Positions 27,982 to 37,187 of a stretch of DNA of 64,000 nucleotides are shown here, piece after piece. The notes beneath the pieces were generated by a model. The model did not search any database. It was given only the letters and a program-made list of their open reading frames with translations, and was not told the origin of the DNA. Both the position numbers and the translations under genes were made by a program. Origin of the DNA: Pedobacter segetis (GTDB taxonomy: Bacteria; Bacteroidota; Bacteroidia; Sphingobacteriales; Sphingobacteriaceae). Positions within the stretch are counted from its first letter, which is position 1. Each line of letters starts with the position of its first letter. The DNA is taken from the NCBI RefSeq assembly GCF_016623585.1, contig NZ_JAEHFY010000004.1, forward strand, positions 62,001 to 126,000. Reading direction: 5' to 3'.

Positions 27982-28000
27982 AAGCATCTTAGAGATGCTT
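27982..28000 (+). terminator. Hairpin after the Rieske gene
   Basis: The arms AAGCATCT and AGATGCTT enclose a three-base loop, followed by a T-rich run at 28007-28012. The hairpin begins about 10 bases after the Rieske stop and fits an intrinsic terminator for the sigma factor operon. Confidence 0.6.
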
Positions 28001-28330
28001 AATAGCATTTTTATCAAAACCGTATGAAGAATATTAAAATGAGTCGAAAAGAATTTCACTTTTGTGGTTTATAGAGCAAAAATAGGCTTTCTGTCCAAAT
28101 CGATGCCGGTTGAGCAAAATTTTCATCTTCAATAGGTCAAATACAGATGTATTAACTTTTTAATTAAATAAGGTTGTATAAGAAAAGCTTATTTAAGTTT
28201 CTCAAATTTGAAGATAATTTTTTGAAAGCTAATTTGTGTTTAATTGTCTCTAAACTTTATTAAAAATCATAACTAGATTTAAGAAGCATATTTTTTAAAC
28301 CTACCAAAGGCACCACTTAAGAATTGTCGG

Positions 28331-28554
28331 TTTTTATCGCCAAATTTATTAAAGAATAGTTTTGCGGATGGTAGCTTTGCCAAGCTCTTGATCTTGGGAT
28401 AAAAGAAAGTAACCAACAGAAGGTTATCACACGCGGTACAGATTTTTTATCACCGCAAACTATAGCCATGAACCAGATGTGCCGAAGCTTAATCTCAATA
28501 AATTGAAAACCAAAGATAAATTACCTAAACTGAATTTGAGGATAAAGAGTTTTA
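28331..28554 (+). pseudogene. Degenerate copy of the 3' end of the outer-membrane receptor gene at 20889-23369
   Basis: The DNA from TTTTTATCGCCAAAT to the final GATAAAGAGTTTTAA follows positions 23119-23369 closely, including the blocks TTGATCTTGGGAT, GAACCAGATGTG and AATTGAAAAC. Several indels disrupt the frame. It represents about the last 80 codons of a paralogous receptor, on the same strand. The two copies flank the sigma factor operon, so either a second receptor gene once stood here or part of the gene was duplicated with the operon between. Nothing upstream (28005-28330) is recognisable. Confidence 0.8.
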
Positions 28555-28611
28555 ATTTGTTTCTTAAATTATCATAAATCCCCAATGATGTAAATTTTAA
28601 CGATTTACCAT

Positions 28612-28644
28612 AAAAAAAGCCTGTAAAATCAATTACAGGCTTTT
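28612..28644 (-). terminator. Intrinsic terminator of the beta-helix T9SS gene
   Basis: The arms AAAAAGCCTGTAA and TTACAGGCTTTT enclose a six-base loop. On the minus strand the stem is followed by a run of T residues, about 20 bases beyond the stop codon at 28664. Confidence 0.8.
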
Positions 28645-28663
28645 AAAGAATTAAAATTTTAAA

Positions 28664-31600
28664 CTATTGTTTGATGATTTTCTTTATTTGGATACCCTCT
28701 GGTGTTTTGATCTGTAAAATATAAGGGCCCGCTTTCTGAGTGTTTAAATCTAAATAGGTTGATTGTTGACTGCTTCCTTTAAAGTTTAATACTGTTCTTC
28801 CAAGTCCGTCTATTAATTTTCCGGTAATAAGATCAGGATTATTAGAGTTGTATTTGATAAATAATCCTTGGGTGGTTGGGTTAGGATACACACTTAACGT
28901 TAAACTTCCATTTAATCCCTTCACAAACCTTACTAAGTCGTTATATACGGTTTTTTTACCGTTTTTATCTATTTGTACTAATCTGTAATAGGCCGAATTG
29001 TAAAAAGACGCATCCGAAAATTGATAATTTAATTTATGAGATGATTGGCCTGCACCATTTACATTGGCTATTTTCAAAAATGATACACCGTCATCGCTTT
29101 TCTCAATTTCGAAATGATCGTTATCCCTTTCTGCGGCCGTAGCCCAAGTTAATAAAACACCATTGGTTTTAAGGTCTGCTTTAAAACTTATTAAATCTAC
29201 AGGTAAGGGTAATACCGGCATACCAAAAGTAAAAGGACTAAAGCTAGAATTGCCCAAATTAGCAGTAATACTTAATGAATTATTAGAAGCATTTCCTTGA
29301 TTTACCCATTGCGTACCATTAAACCAAGCAACTAAACCTTGTTGATCAGTTGTACCAGCTAGGCCGCTGGCTATTAAATCAAAAGAATATAAACTAACTT
29401 TAGCGCTTAACGCTCCAGAAGTTCTATTTAATAACCAGTATTCTTTATTAAGCACTTGATCAATAGAAGTTTCCTTGTTTGTAGTGTTAGAGTAGGCCGT
29501 TTGAAAGTATTCTGCCGTAAAATCTGATGCACCTGAAGCAACATTTGTTAAGCCGATGTAAGCTGCTTTTGTTCCTTTTCCTATGGGGATAACCATGTCG
29601 GCATTAATTCCGGTAACGTTTAACGGCCCATCTACAAAATTCCCAATTCCTGATGTAAAACTAATACCTGTTGCAGGTACGGTTAAGGTATTTGTGGCGG
29701 TACTTACTACTTTTCCGGCGGTTAAAACCAAAGCATTTGTAGTGGTTGGTTTGTCTAAAGTTAATGCTTTAGAGGCCGCATTTATTCCCAAAGAACCAAA
29801 TGTAAGCGTTGCATCTTGTGAAGATAACGTAAGGCTTTTTGTAGCTAAAATGGTTGTTGCTGATAAATCTACTCCTGCTTTAACCAACAAAGTATAATCT
29901 TCTGGTGCAACTTTTACGGCATTTAAAGTTTCTGGCGCTGTTGCCGGATAAGCGAATGAAGGCTTTAAGGTTACAAAACCTAAAACATCGGCATCAATAC
30001 CATGATTGATCTTAGTTTCTAAAGCGTATAAATCCACATCTGTCATTCCTGATATTAAATCTGCATCTATATTATTGGCAGATAGATCTACATTTGTAGA
30101 AAAAGGAAATGCAGTTGTAGTTGCTGTACCAGCATAAGCTTGTGATGTCCAAAACGGTATTTGATCAGAAGTTCTAGTTTCATTTACTAAGTTAACCAAA
30201 GTTGTTAAAGAACTAGAGAAAGTATTGGCCTCTGTATTTGCCCCACCAACAATGATATTTGATAATGGAGATAATGTAGAAGAGCCGTTAGAGTTCGCAA
30301 ATCCTAATCCAGTTCCACCGGCAACACCAGAACCATTAAATAAATTGCCTTTTATAGTTATATTTTGATAAGTTTTAGCTGCTTCTGCTTGTGTATCAGA
30401 AGTTTTGGTATCAAAAATAATATGCCCAAACCCTGTTTCGTTTGCAAGTGGGTTAAAAGTATTGTTAAGTATAGAAACATTGCTAGATGCAAGTAACGAT
30501 ACGCCTGCGTATTTAAAATCTGTAAAGGTATTGTTAGAGATTGTAAGGTTGGCATTACTGGTTTTAGAGCCCACTACCTCAAATAGTGAAGCCTGTATAT
30601 CTGCCGCCGTAGCACCAGGCCCACCCGCTAATGCTGCGGTAGCAGTACCTCCAGAACTAATCATATTATTAGATACACTATGGTTACCAGGCTTTAGCCC
30701 ACCAATTTTAATTTTACCAATCACGTCATTGTAAGAAACATTTAAGTCATTACTACCACCACTAACGGCAAGCTCCATAGAACTATAAAATGCTTTGATG
30801 GTATTTTTATCGGCCACGCTGCCCCCAATTGTTCCATTAATGAACCAAGACCTAATACCTCTACTCATCGCATTACCAGAAACGGTATGATCAACCGTAT
30901 TTCTTTTAACGGTAACTTTATCTGAAGCTGCAGTTGGGTTGGTTTGTAATCCTAAAAAGATAGCCGCCTTACCAAATTTATAAGAAGCACTAGTCCCCTC
31001 TATTTTATTATCTAAAATGCTGAGGTTGTCAAAAGTTCCGTTTGCGGTAGTGTTAATTGCAGATTCTGAATTTGTAACGCTCTCATCAAATTGCATCTCA
31101 AAGTTTTGTATGGTTACGTTTTTTGCAGAAACATTAATCAGGGATTTTCTTGTTGCATCGCCAACCCCATTTATTAAAGGTTTTGTAGCTAAAGTATTGT
31201 TATTGCCCCTTAAAGTTATTTCTTTATTGATCTGGATGGTTGAGGTTAATGTATAGGTTCCAGGATTAACATTAATTATGTCTCCATTTACGGTAGAGGC
31301 ATCATCTATGGCTTCTTGTATAGTAGCAAAGTTTAATCCTGAGGTAACATCTTGAACAGGAAAATAATATTGAACGCTACCAATATTGGTATTATCTAAT
31401 TTATCATAAATTTTACCATCTAACTCTGTTCTTTGGGTGGCATCTAAAGATGTTGCAGCCCTAAGTTGGCCATCAACATAAAAATTATTTTGATCAGCCC
31501 TGATGTTTGTTGCCCAATAAGCGGTAGTAGTGGCCGCAAATTCCCCATATTCTGGAAAACCCGCTATTCCTGTGCCAGCAGTTTGCGTCTGATTTCCGTT

Positions 31601-32860
31601 ATTATCATCTATGTAGATATAATTAGCAATATCTTGGTTAAAGGTGTTTTTCTGCGCTGCCGTACCTAAAATGAAAGTTCCGAAAGCTGCCGAATTACTA
31701 TCATGGTTATAAAAAGCAAGTGCTTTAGAGCCTACAGAACCAGAAACCCCATTGAATGTATTACCAATAAAAGTTGCGCTAATTGGTAGTTTGGTATTGC
31801 TTGAGCTTGCTAAAGTTTTTGTATTGATGGTGACTGACTTGAATGTATTATTTGCATCTACAACTGGGTTAAAAATATTGCCCTCCGCAGTAATATTTTG
31901 GAAATTCTCTAAACTCATTAACCAATAATTGTTTTCCACTAAATTACTTTTAAATAAAAATGGTTTATTGGCATTGTTGTTTTTTAACCTAACAAGCGCA
32001 TAGTTAGGCGTACCGCCTAAACCCCAATTAAAACTATTATTTTCAATATCTGCTCCTAAGAAACCAGCATTTGGTTCAGCAAATTCTATTCCCCCACCAT
32101 TAAAACTATTAGTTAGTAAACTAGTCTTATTTGGCGATGTTTGAAATCTGCTGATTACATCGTGACTAATAGTTTGTATCGTATTATTGGTCATATACAA
32201 AGCATACCCGTCAGATGATACTCCTGCTCTAAAAAAAGCGTTTCCAAAACCACCTCCTACCGTACCTTCTATAGTTGTGTCATATACATAAATAAATCCT
32301 GGGGCAGGATTTGCTAAAACAGCAACGCCATCTACTGCTCTTCCTATAGTGTTTGCGTTGATAGCATTTCTATCGGTATAAGAAGTAGCTGCATAGGCTG
32401 CCGCAGATTTAGTTGCTGTGATTCCACAATTTTCAATACGTAATCCGGAAGCATCTCCGCTGGTTATAATTGCAGACCAAAGTTTAGATAGATCGGTTTC
32501 AAAACCAAGTTTTGAAACAGTAACATTTAAAGCGGTAATTTTAAAAAGTGAAGGAGTTACTCCACCACTAACGGTTCCGGTAAATTTGATGATGGTGTTG
32601 GATTTATCAGCCCCAATTAATTTTAATTGTTTATTAACAATTACTAATCCATCGTAAGTACCCGCCTCAATGTTAATGATATCATTATCAGAGGCAACAG
32701 CTATTGCCGATTGAATGGTGGCTTTGGGAGAGCCCGTTAAACCCGAGTTTAAATCATCACCTGTTGTACTAACATAGTAGTTTGTTTGAGCAAACGTTAA
32801 TTTCGTTGTAATTAAAAAAAGAAAAATTAACGCTCTTTTGAGTAAAATATTTGAGTTCAT
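28664..32860 (-). CDS. Giant secreted right-handed beta-helix protein with T9SS C-terminal sorting domain
   Basis: The 1398-residue protein begins with a signal peptide (to about residue 25, LTFAQ) and two NosD/DUF1565-like parallel beta-helix regions. The first opens with TNYYVSTTGDDLNSGLTGSPKATIQSA and the second near residue 505 with FATIQEAIDDASTVNGDIIN. Both have many NNTF/NxF ladder turns. A beta-sandwich region follows (ISFKADLKTNGVLLTWATAAERDNDHFEIEKS). The last 80 residues are a type A T9SS sorting domain (LSVYPNPTTQG ... KAGPYILQIKTPEGIQIKKIIKQ). It should be exported by the T9SS that PorX regulates. The substrate is probably polysaccharide or it is an adhesin; no catalytic residues are assigned. 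Confidence 0.9.
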   Translation of the reverse strand: MNSNILLKRALIFLFLITTKLTFAQTNYYVSTTGDDLNSGLTGSPKATIQSAIAVASDNDIINIEAGTYDGLVIVNKQLKLIGADKSNTIIKFTGTVSGGVTPSLFKITALNVTVSKLGFETDLSKLWSAIITSGDASGLRIENCGITATKSAAAYAATSYTDRNAINANTIGRAVDGVAVLANPAPGFIYVYDTTIEGTVGGGFGNAFFRAGVSSDGYALYMTNNTIQTISHDVISRFQTSPNKTSLLTNSFNGGGIEFAEPNAGFLGADIENNSFNWGLGGTPNYALVRLKNNNANKPFLFKSNLVENNYWLMSLENFQNITAEGNIFNPVVDANNTFKSVTINTKTLASSSNTKLPISATFIGNTFNGVSGSVGSKALAFYNHDSNSAAFGTFILGTAAQKNTFNQDIANYIYIDDNNGNQTQTAGTGIAGFPEYGEFAATTTAYWATNIRADQNNFYVDGQLRAATSLDATQRTELDGKIYDKLDNTNIGSVQYYFPVQDVTSGLNFATIQEAIDDASTVNGDIINVNPGTYTLTSTIQINKEITLRGNNNTLATKPLINGVGDATRKSLINVSAKNVTIQNFEMQFDESVTNSESAINTTANGTFDNLSILDNKIEGTSASYKFGKAAIFLGLQTNPTAASDKVTVKRNTVDHTVSGNAMSRGIRSWFINGTIGGSVADKNTIKAFYSSMELAVSGGSNDLNVSYNDVIGKIKIGGLKPGNHSVSNNMISSGGTATAALAGGPGATAADIQASLFEVVGSKTSNANLTISNNTFTDFKYAGVSLLASSNVSILNNTFNPLANETGFGHIIFDTKTSDTQAEAAKTYQNITIKGNLFNGSGVAGGTGLGFANSNGSSTLSPLSNIIVGGANTEANTFSSSLTTLVNLVNETRTSDQIPFWTSQAYAGTATTTAFPFSTNVDLSANNIDADLISGMTDVDLYALETKINHGIDADVLGFVTLKPSFAYPATAPETLNAVKVAPEDYTLLVKAGVDLSATTILATKSLTLSSQDATLTFGSLGINAASKALTLDKPTTTNALVLTAGKVVSTATNTLTVPATGISFTSGIGNFVDGPLNVTGINADMVIPIGKGTKAAYIGLTNVASGASDFTAEYFQTAYSNTTNKETSIDQVLNKEYWLLNRTSGALSAKVSLYSFDLIASGLAGTTDQQGLVAWFNGTQWVNQGNASNNSLSITANLGNSSFSPFTFGMPVLPLPVDLISFKADLKTNGVLLTWATAAERDNDHFEIEKSDDGVSFLKIANVNGAGQSSHKLNYQFSDASFYNSAYYRLVQIDKNGKKTVYNDLVRFVKGLNGSLTLSVYPNPTTQGLFIKYNSNNPDLITGKLIDGLGRTVLNFKGSSQQSTYLDLNTQKAGPYILQIKTPEGIQIKKIIKQ

Positions 32861-33371
32861 TTTAGATTGAGATTATTAATTTATATTTTCAAATGTAAAT
32901 ATTTTATTATTTATTATAATATTTTGAATATAAAGATGTTTTTATATTCTAAAAATATTTAATTATGAAAATGTTATTCCAAATAGGTTAAACAAGCTTT
33001 ATAATTAATAATTAATATAATTTCATATAAAACTTTAGTTATATACATTTTTTTATAACAAATGTTTAAAAGTTTTTTATTTATCAAATTCTTCAATAAA
33101 AATTTTTGCTCTGAAATGGACTAAAATTTATTTCATCATTAAGCCTAATAATTAAAAATAAATTTAATATCAATTCTCTTTAGATCTTTAAACAGTAGAA
33201 ATTATACCATAATTATGCTGATTCAATTTTTCCCTATATTTATTTAGCTAATAAGAATATAGGGCTTGGTAAGTATCAATTGCCCTGCAGGTTGTCTATT
33301 TTGGTTAGAATACTATTGTTCGATTAAAATATTTGGCATTTCAAATATTTTCATAATCTATATCAATTTGA
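32861..33371. other. Very AT-rich 511-bp region without genes
   Basis: This stretch upstream of the beta-helix gene is almost wholly A and T, with runs such as TTTATTATTTATTATAATATTTT. I see no coding fragment. It must contain the promoter of the minus-strand beta-helix gene, but the composition makes any -7 box call unreliable. Confidence 0.5.
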
Positions 33372-33595
33372 AGCATCTATCGTAAGATTAAAGCCTTAAC
33401 CAACCAAACCACTATAGGGATAATTAGAAACGTTAGGATAAAAAGAGCTGCTCAATTATTAGAGACTAAGCACTATAACGTGAGCGAAGTTGCCTATATG
33501 GTAGGTTTTACAGATTTGGATTACTTTAGGAAATGCTTTAAAGAAAAGTTAAAAAAAAACCTAAAGATTATAGTGCGGCTAGCGGAGACGATTAA
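33372..33595 (+). pseudogene. Remnant of an AraC-type DNA-binding domain
   Basis: The frame from 33372 reads IYRKIKALTNQ, RNVRIKRAAQLLETK and then NVSEVAYMVGFTDLDYFRKCF, the two helix-turn-helix units of an AraC/XylS or hybrid two-component regulator C terminus. In the nine-A run at 33551-33559 the frame is lost; adding one base restores PKDYSAASGDD and a stop at 33595, the expected end of such a domain. No N-terminal part remains, so the gene is truncated and also frameshifted. Its original target may have been the neighbouring decayed carbohydrate genes. Confidence 0.8.
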
Positions 33596-33859
33596 TCCCC
33601 TCATCTTAAATCAGAAAGTAAACCATAAACATACCTCATTCATCCTGGCGCAAGCAGAAACCCCTTGTTTTGCCATGCGTCATTTCAACGATAGGAGAAA
33701 TCCTATGTTATTAGCAATCCATTAATTCTAAGCGGAAAACTAAACTAAATAGCCGTTGATCAAAAAATAATCCTGGTTTAAAAATCTATTGGTCTTTCAT
33801 ACCGTCTAAATTGACGGGTTTAAAGAGATTTCTAGCTAATCCTTATCGATATGAAAAGT

Positions 33860-34225
33860 TTAAGGAATTGTAAACACCATAATATTTTGATTTTTTACGG
33901 CAGTAGGGATATCTGATGAGTTTAGTACAGGCAATCCCGTAAACGCTCTTAAAGGCATTTGCATATTTGATTGCCCTGCGAAAAACCATACTTCGCCCAA
34001 TTTTACGTTATTTACATTTACCGAATGACCGTCTTCATCACTTGCGGTAATGTTATAGTTACCATTGAAAGTGGTTGCACTTGGTGTGGCAACATTAATT
34101 TTCCATCGGCCATTTATCTCTGTTGTACCTTTATATTCAATATTATTCCATGATGGTTTTACCGTGATTGTGGTTCCAATACCAACGAAGCCAAATATTG
34201 GGGTGGCCGTTTTCTGCTGTTGGGT
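33860..34225 (-). pseudogene. Remnant of a sialate O-acetylesterase (SASA family) gene
   Basis: On the minus strand, an open stretch of about 120 codons reads QQQKTATPIFGFVGIGTTI, VKPSWN, then GEVWFFAGQSNMQMPLRAF and VLNSSDIPTAVKNQNIMVF before a stop at 33860. The GQSNMQMPL block is the nucleophile motif of SGNH-type sialate O-acetylesterases. Only the N-terminal quarter of the usual 450-700 residue enzyme is left, without start codon or signal peptide. Together with the AraC remnant it suggests a deleted glycan-utilisation locus. Confidence 0.78.
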
Positions 34226-34711
34226 AAAAAAGGGGATGGCTCTGGAACAAAGCGGCTATTTGGTCAGGCTTTTTTTTCATCCCGAGCGTTCACACTCAGA
34301 ACACTTTTACTTTAAATAGAGCGGAAAGGGAAGGGCAAAGGATAAGACAAAAAAGTATAGTACTATCCACCGATTGGTGGATAAAATGCCAAAAAGCCAA
34401 TATTTATGAGAAGTAATTATCTAGCGTAGGTTAACAACTTAATTTTGATAATTAACTTTTTTAGATACCTTAATCGAGTTTTGATCTACATCGCAGAGCG
34501 GTATTCTATTGTATGAAAGAGATGCTTTTGTAAAGGTGGTATCGCAACCTTTTCTGATTTTTTTTGGTGTAGGTAAAGTGGCGAATTGGAGGGATAATGG
34601 AGATAAATATGCTTGTTAATAGGGTGTTATAAAATACAAAACCCATGAAAAAAAATAACCAGGCTTTTTGATGTTGGGTAAATTCTTGTTAATGCAAAAT
34701 ACCTGAAACAA
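34226..34711. other. Gene-poor stretch of 486 bp
   Basis: I find no sustained frame with family motifs on either strand. It lies between the esterase remnant and the terminator of the alpha-oxoamine synthase gene and is probably further decayed DNA of the same locus. Confidence 0.4.
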
Positions 34712-34744
34712 AAAATGCCTTTAAATTTTTATTAAAGGCATTTC
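34712..34744 (-). terminator. Intrinsic terminator of the alpha-oxoamine synthase gene
   Basis: The arms AAATGCCTTTAA and TTAAAGGCATTT enclose an AT-rich loop and are flanked by A and T runs. The hairpin lies about 20 bases past the stop at 34766 on the minus strand. Confidence 0.78.
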
Positions 34745-34765
34745 TAAGATTTAGATATATAAAGT

Positions 34766-36007
34766 TTATGCCATTTCTGGTTTCTTGTCTTTGTAATAAC
34801 CTTTTTCCAATTTCTCTCTCACTTGGCTAAAGGCAGAAACAGTTCTTTCCACATCCTTTAAAGTGTGCATTGCCGTTGGGATCAATCTTAGCATTATTAA
34901 TCCTTTAGGGATAACCGGATAAATTACGATAGAGCAAAAAATACCGAAATTCTCTCTCAAATCCATAGTGATGGCGGTTGCCTCGCTCAATTCTCCTTTT
35001 AAAAATACTGGTGTTACCACAGAGTTGGTGGTGCCAATATTAAATCCTTTGTTTCTTAGCCCCGTTTGTAATGCAGTTGCAATTTCCCAAAGTTTGTCCT
35101 TTAACTCGGGTTTGCTACGTAATAATTCTAAACGTTTCTTTAAACCTAAAACCATTGGCATAGGTAAAGATTTAGCAAAAGTTTGAGAGCGCATATTGTA
35201 TCTCAAATAATTGGTGATCTCTTCGGTTGAGGCAATAAAAGCCCCTATGCCTGCCATAGATTTAGCAAAGGTCCCAAAGTAAACATCTACGCCCGCCAAG
35301 CAATCTTGCGCTTCATGCGTACCTGCACCTGTTTTGCCCATTGTACCAAAACCATGTGCATCATCTATCAACAAACGGAAGCTAAAATCTTTCTTAAAAT
35401 CTATGATTTCTTTTAGTTTTCCTTGTGCGCCAGACATTCCAAAAACCCCCTCGGTAATTACCAAGATACCACCACCGTTTTCTTGCGTTAATTTTGTAGC
35501 CCTTTCTAATTGCTTTTTAAGGCTGTCCATATCGTTATGTAGGTAAACAAAACGTTTGCCCATGTGTAAACGAACACCATCAATAATGCAGGCGTGAGAC
35601 TCGGCATCGTAAACGATAACATCATTTCTATCAACCAAAGCGTCAATTGCAGAAAGTATCCCTTGGTAGCCATAATTTAAAAGAAATGCATCTTCATAGC
35701 CAGTGAACTCTGCCAAAGATTTTTCTAAAGCTTCATGATGATTAGAGTTACCAGACATCATCCTAGCACCCATAGGATAGGCCATGCCATAATCCTTTGC
35801 TGCTTGGGCATCTGCTTCCCTAACTTCGGGATGGTTGGCCAAGCCCAAATAATTGTTTAGGCTCCAAACCAAATGCTCTTTGCCCCTAAAATTCATATGA
35901 GGTGCAATTTCTCCTTCCAATTTAGGAAAAGAAAAATATCCATGAGACCATTTTTGGTGTTGCCCTAAAGGCCCCATGTTTTTCGCTATCTTCTCAAAAA
36001 TATCCAA
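34766..36007 (-). CDS. PLP-dependent alpha-oxoamine synthase family enzyme
   Basis: This 413-residue cytoplasmic enzyme belongs to the family of 2-amino-3-ketobutyrate CoA ligase, 8-amino-7-oxononanoate synthase and serine palmitoyltransferase. Visible residues are the PLP-stacking His138 (DAESHAC), the LLIDDAHGFGTMG loop with the PLP Asp and His218, and the Schiff-base Lys249 in GTFAKSMAG. Its N terminus (MDIFEKIAKNMGPLGQ) and LVWSLNNYLGLANHP block are those of a Bacteroidota-specific branch distinct from the sphingolipid serine palmitoyltransferase. The acyl-CoA and amino acid it joins are therefore uncertain. It is monocistronic, with its own terminator. Confidence 0.85.
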   Translation of the reverse strand: MDIFEKIAKNMGPLGQHQKWSHGYFSFPKLEGEIAPHMNFRGKEHLVWSLNNYLGLANHPEVREADAQAAKDYGMAYPMGARMMSGNSNHHEALEKSLAEFTGYEDAFLLNYGYQGILSAIDALVDRNDVIVYDAESHACIIDGVRLHMGKRFVYLHNDMDSLKKQLERATKLTQENGGGILVITEGVFGMSGAQGKLKEIIDFKKDFSFRLLIDDAHGFGTMGKTGAGTHEAQDCLAGVDVYFGTFAKSMAGIGAFIASTEEITNYLRYNMRSQTFAKSLPMPMVLGLKKRLELLRSKPELKDKLWEIATALQTGLRNKGFNIGTTNSVVTPVFLKGELSEATAITMDLRENFGIFCSIVIYPVIPKGLIMLRLIPTAMHTLKDVERTVSAFSQVREKLEKGYYKDKKPEMA

Positions 36008-36120
36008 AATATAATTTTTTATGTGTATTTGTTTAATAAAAAACGCTGCAAATTTACGGTTTTGATTATCATTATCAAAAACCTTGCTAAACCTTTTAAG
36101 GGCTATTTTATGGTATATTG

Positions 36121-37143
36121 TCAGTTTTTGGTCAACTCCCCTCTTATAGAAGCGCCTAATCTACGTAGCAACCTGTCTTTAGGGTAGTTTCTTCCAAGTA
36201 AATACATCAGCTTGGTTACTGCAGCTTCAAATGTCATATCGTAGCCGTTGATTACCCCCATTTTTTTTAGCTCGCTACTGGTGGCATACCTGCCCATTTC
36301 TACAGACCCTACCTTGCATTGAGAAATATCCAAAATTATTTTACCCCCATTTATGGCTTTTTTCAGTTTATCTAAAAACCATTTTGCGGTAGTGGTATTT
36401 CCTGTACCAAAGCTTTCCATTATGATAGCTTCTGCACCAGAGTTTAAAACGGCATCTACAATTTGTGGGCTAATACCGGGGTATAGTTTAAGTACCCCAA
36501 TATTGTTGCTCACGTTGGTATGTACCTTAAATATAGACTTTTCTAGCTTGCCGATAACGGCATCATTATATTTGATATGAACACCAGCTTCTACTAAAAC
36601 AGGGTAATTGGGCGATCTAAATGCCTCAAACTTTGCCGAGTTATATTTAAAAGTACGGTTTGCCCTAAAAAGTTTGTTTTCAAAATAAATACATACTTCT
36701 GGTACTCTTGCCCTGCCATCTTCTAATTTTGCCGATGCGATTTCTAAAGCGGTAATAAAATTTTCTTTCGCATCTGTACGCACCTCAGATATAGGCAATT
36801 GCGAGCCTGTGAAAATTACCGGCTTTGCCAATCCTTCTAGCATAAAGCTTAAGGCCGATGCGGTAAAAGCCATGGTATCCGATCCATGAAGTATTAAAAA
36901 ACCATCATGGTCTTCATAATTATCATTGATCAGCTTTGCCAAATATGCCCAAATTTCTGGGGTCATATCAGAGGAATCTATGATTGGATCAAAAGAGTGT
37001 ACGGTTAGCTCATAATCCATACGCCTTAGCTCGGGTACGTTTTCTATGATCTGCTCAAAAGTAAAGGGGGCCAAAGCATTGGTTTCGGGATCTGTGATCA
37101 TTCCTATCGTTCCGCCGGTATAAATCACAAATATTTTAGTCAT
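36121..37143 (-). CDS. ansA: Type I (cytoplasmic) L-asparaginase
   Basis: The 340-residue enzyme hydrolyses asparagine to aspartate and ammonia. The two active-site threonine motifs are present: YTGGTIGM near the N terminus (Thr of TGGTI) and HGSDTMAFTASAL near residue 84-96 (the Thr-Asp pair in GSDT). There is no signal peptide, which fits the cytoplasmic, lower-affinity type I enzyme. It is followed on the minus strand by the oxoamine synthase gene after a gap of about 110 bases, and preceded by tatD-like 37188-37955 with 44 bases between, so asparaginase is probably cotranscribed with the TatD gene. Confidence 0.92.
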   Translation of the reverse strand: MTKIFVIYTGGTIGMITDPETNALAPFTFEQIIENVPELRRMDYELTVHSFDPIIDSSDMTPEIWAYLAKLINDNYEDHDGFLILHGSDTMAFTASALSFMLEGLAKPVIFTGSQLPISEVRTDAKENFITALEIASAKLEDGRARVPEVCIYFENKLFRANRTFKYNSAKFEAFRSPNYPVLVEAGVHIKYNDAVIGKLEKSIFKVHTNVSNNIGVLKLYPGISPQIVDAVLNSGAEAIIMESFGTGNTTTAKWFLDKLKKAINGGKIILDISQCKVGSVEMGRYATSSELKKMGVINGYDMTFEAAVTKLMYLLGRNYPKDRLLRRLGASIRGELTKN

Positions 37144-37187
37144 GCCTTTAGTGTTTTAGAGAATCAATACAAATAAACAATTTTAAT

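Noticed and set aside
29583-32657. Several long open frames on the plus strand opposite the beta-helix gene
   Set aside because: They are shadows of a repetitive Asn/Thr-rich coding sequence, without motifs or starts in context.
33480-33725. Independent 81-residue gene
   Set aside because: It is the C-terminal part of an AraC DNA-binding domain followed by out-of-frame sequence after a poly-A frameshift; the frame continues upstream without a start.
34766-36007. Serine palmitoyltransferase for sphingolipid synthesis
   Set aside because: The family fold is right, but the N-terminal and substrate-region motifs are those of a different Bacteroidota branch, so the specific name was not used.
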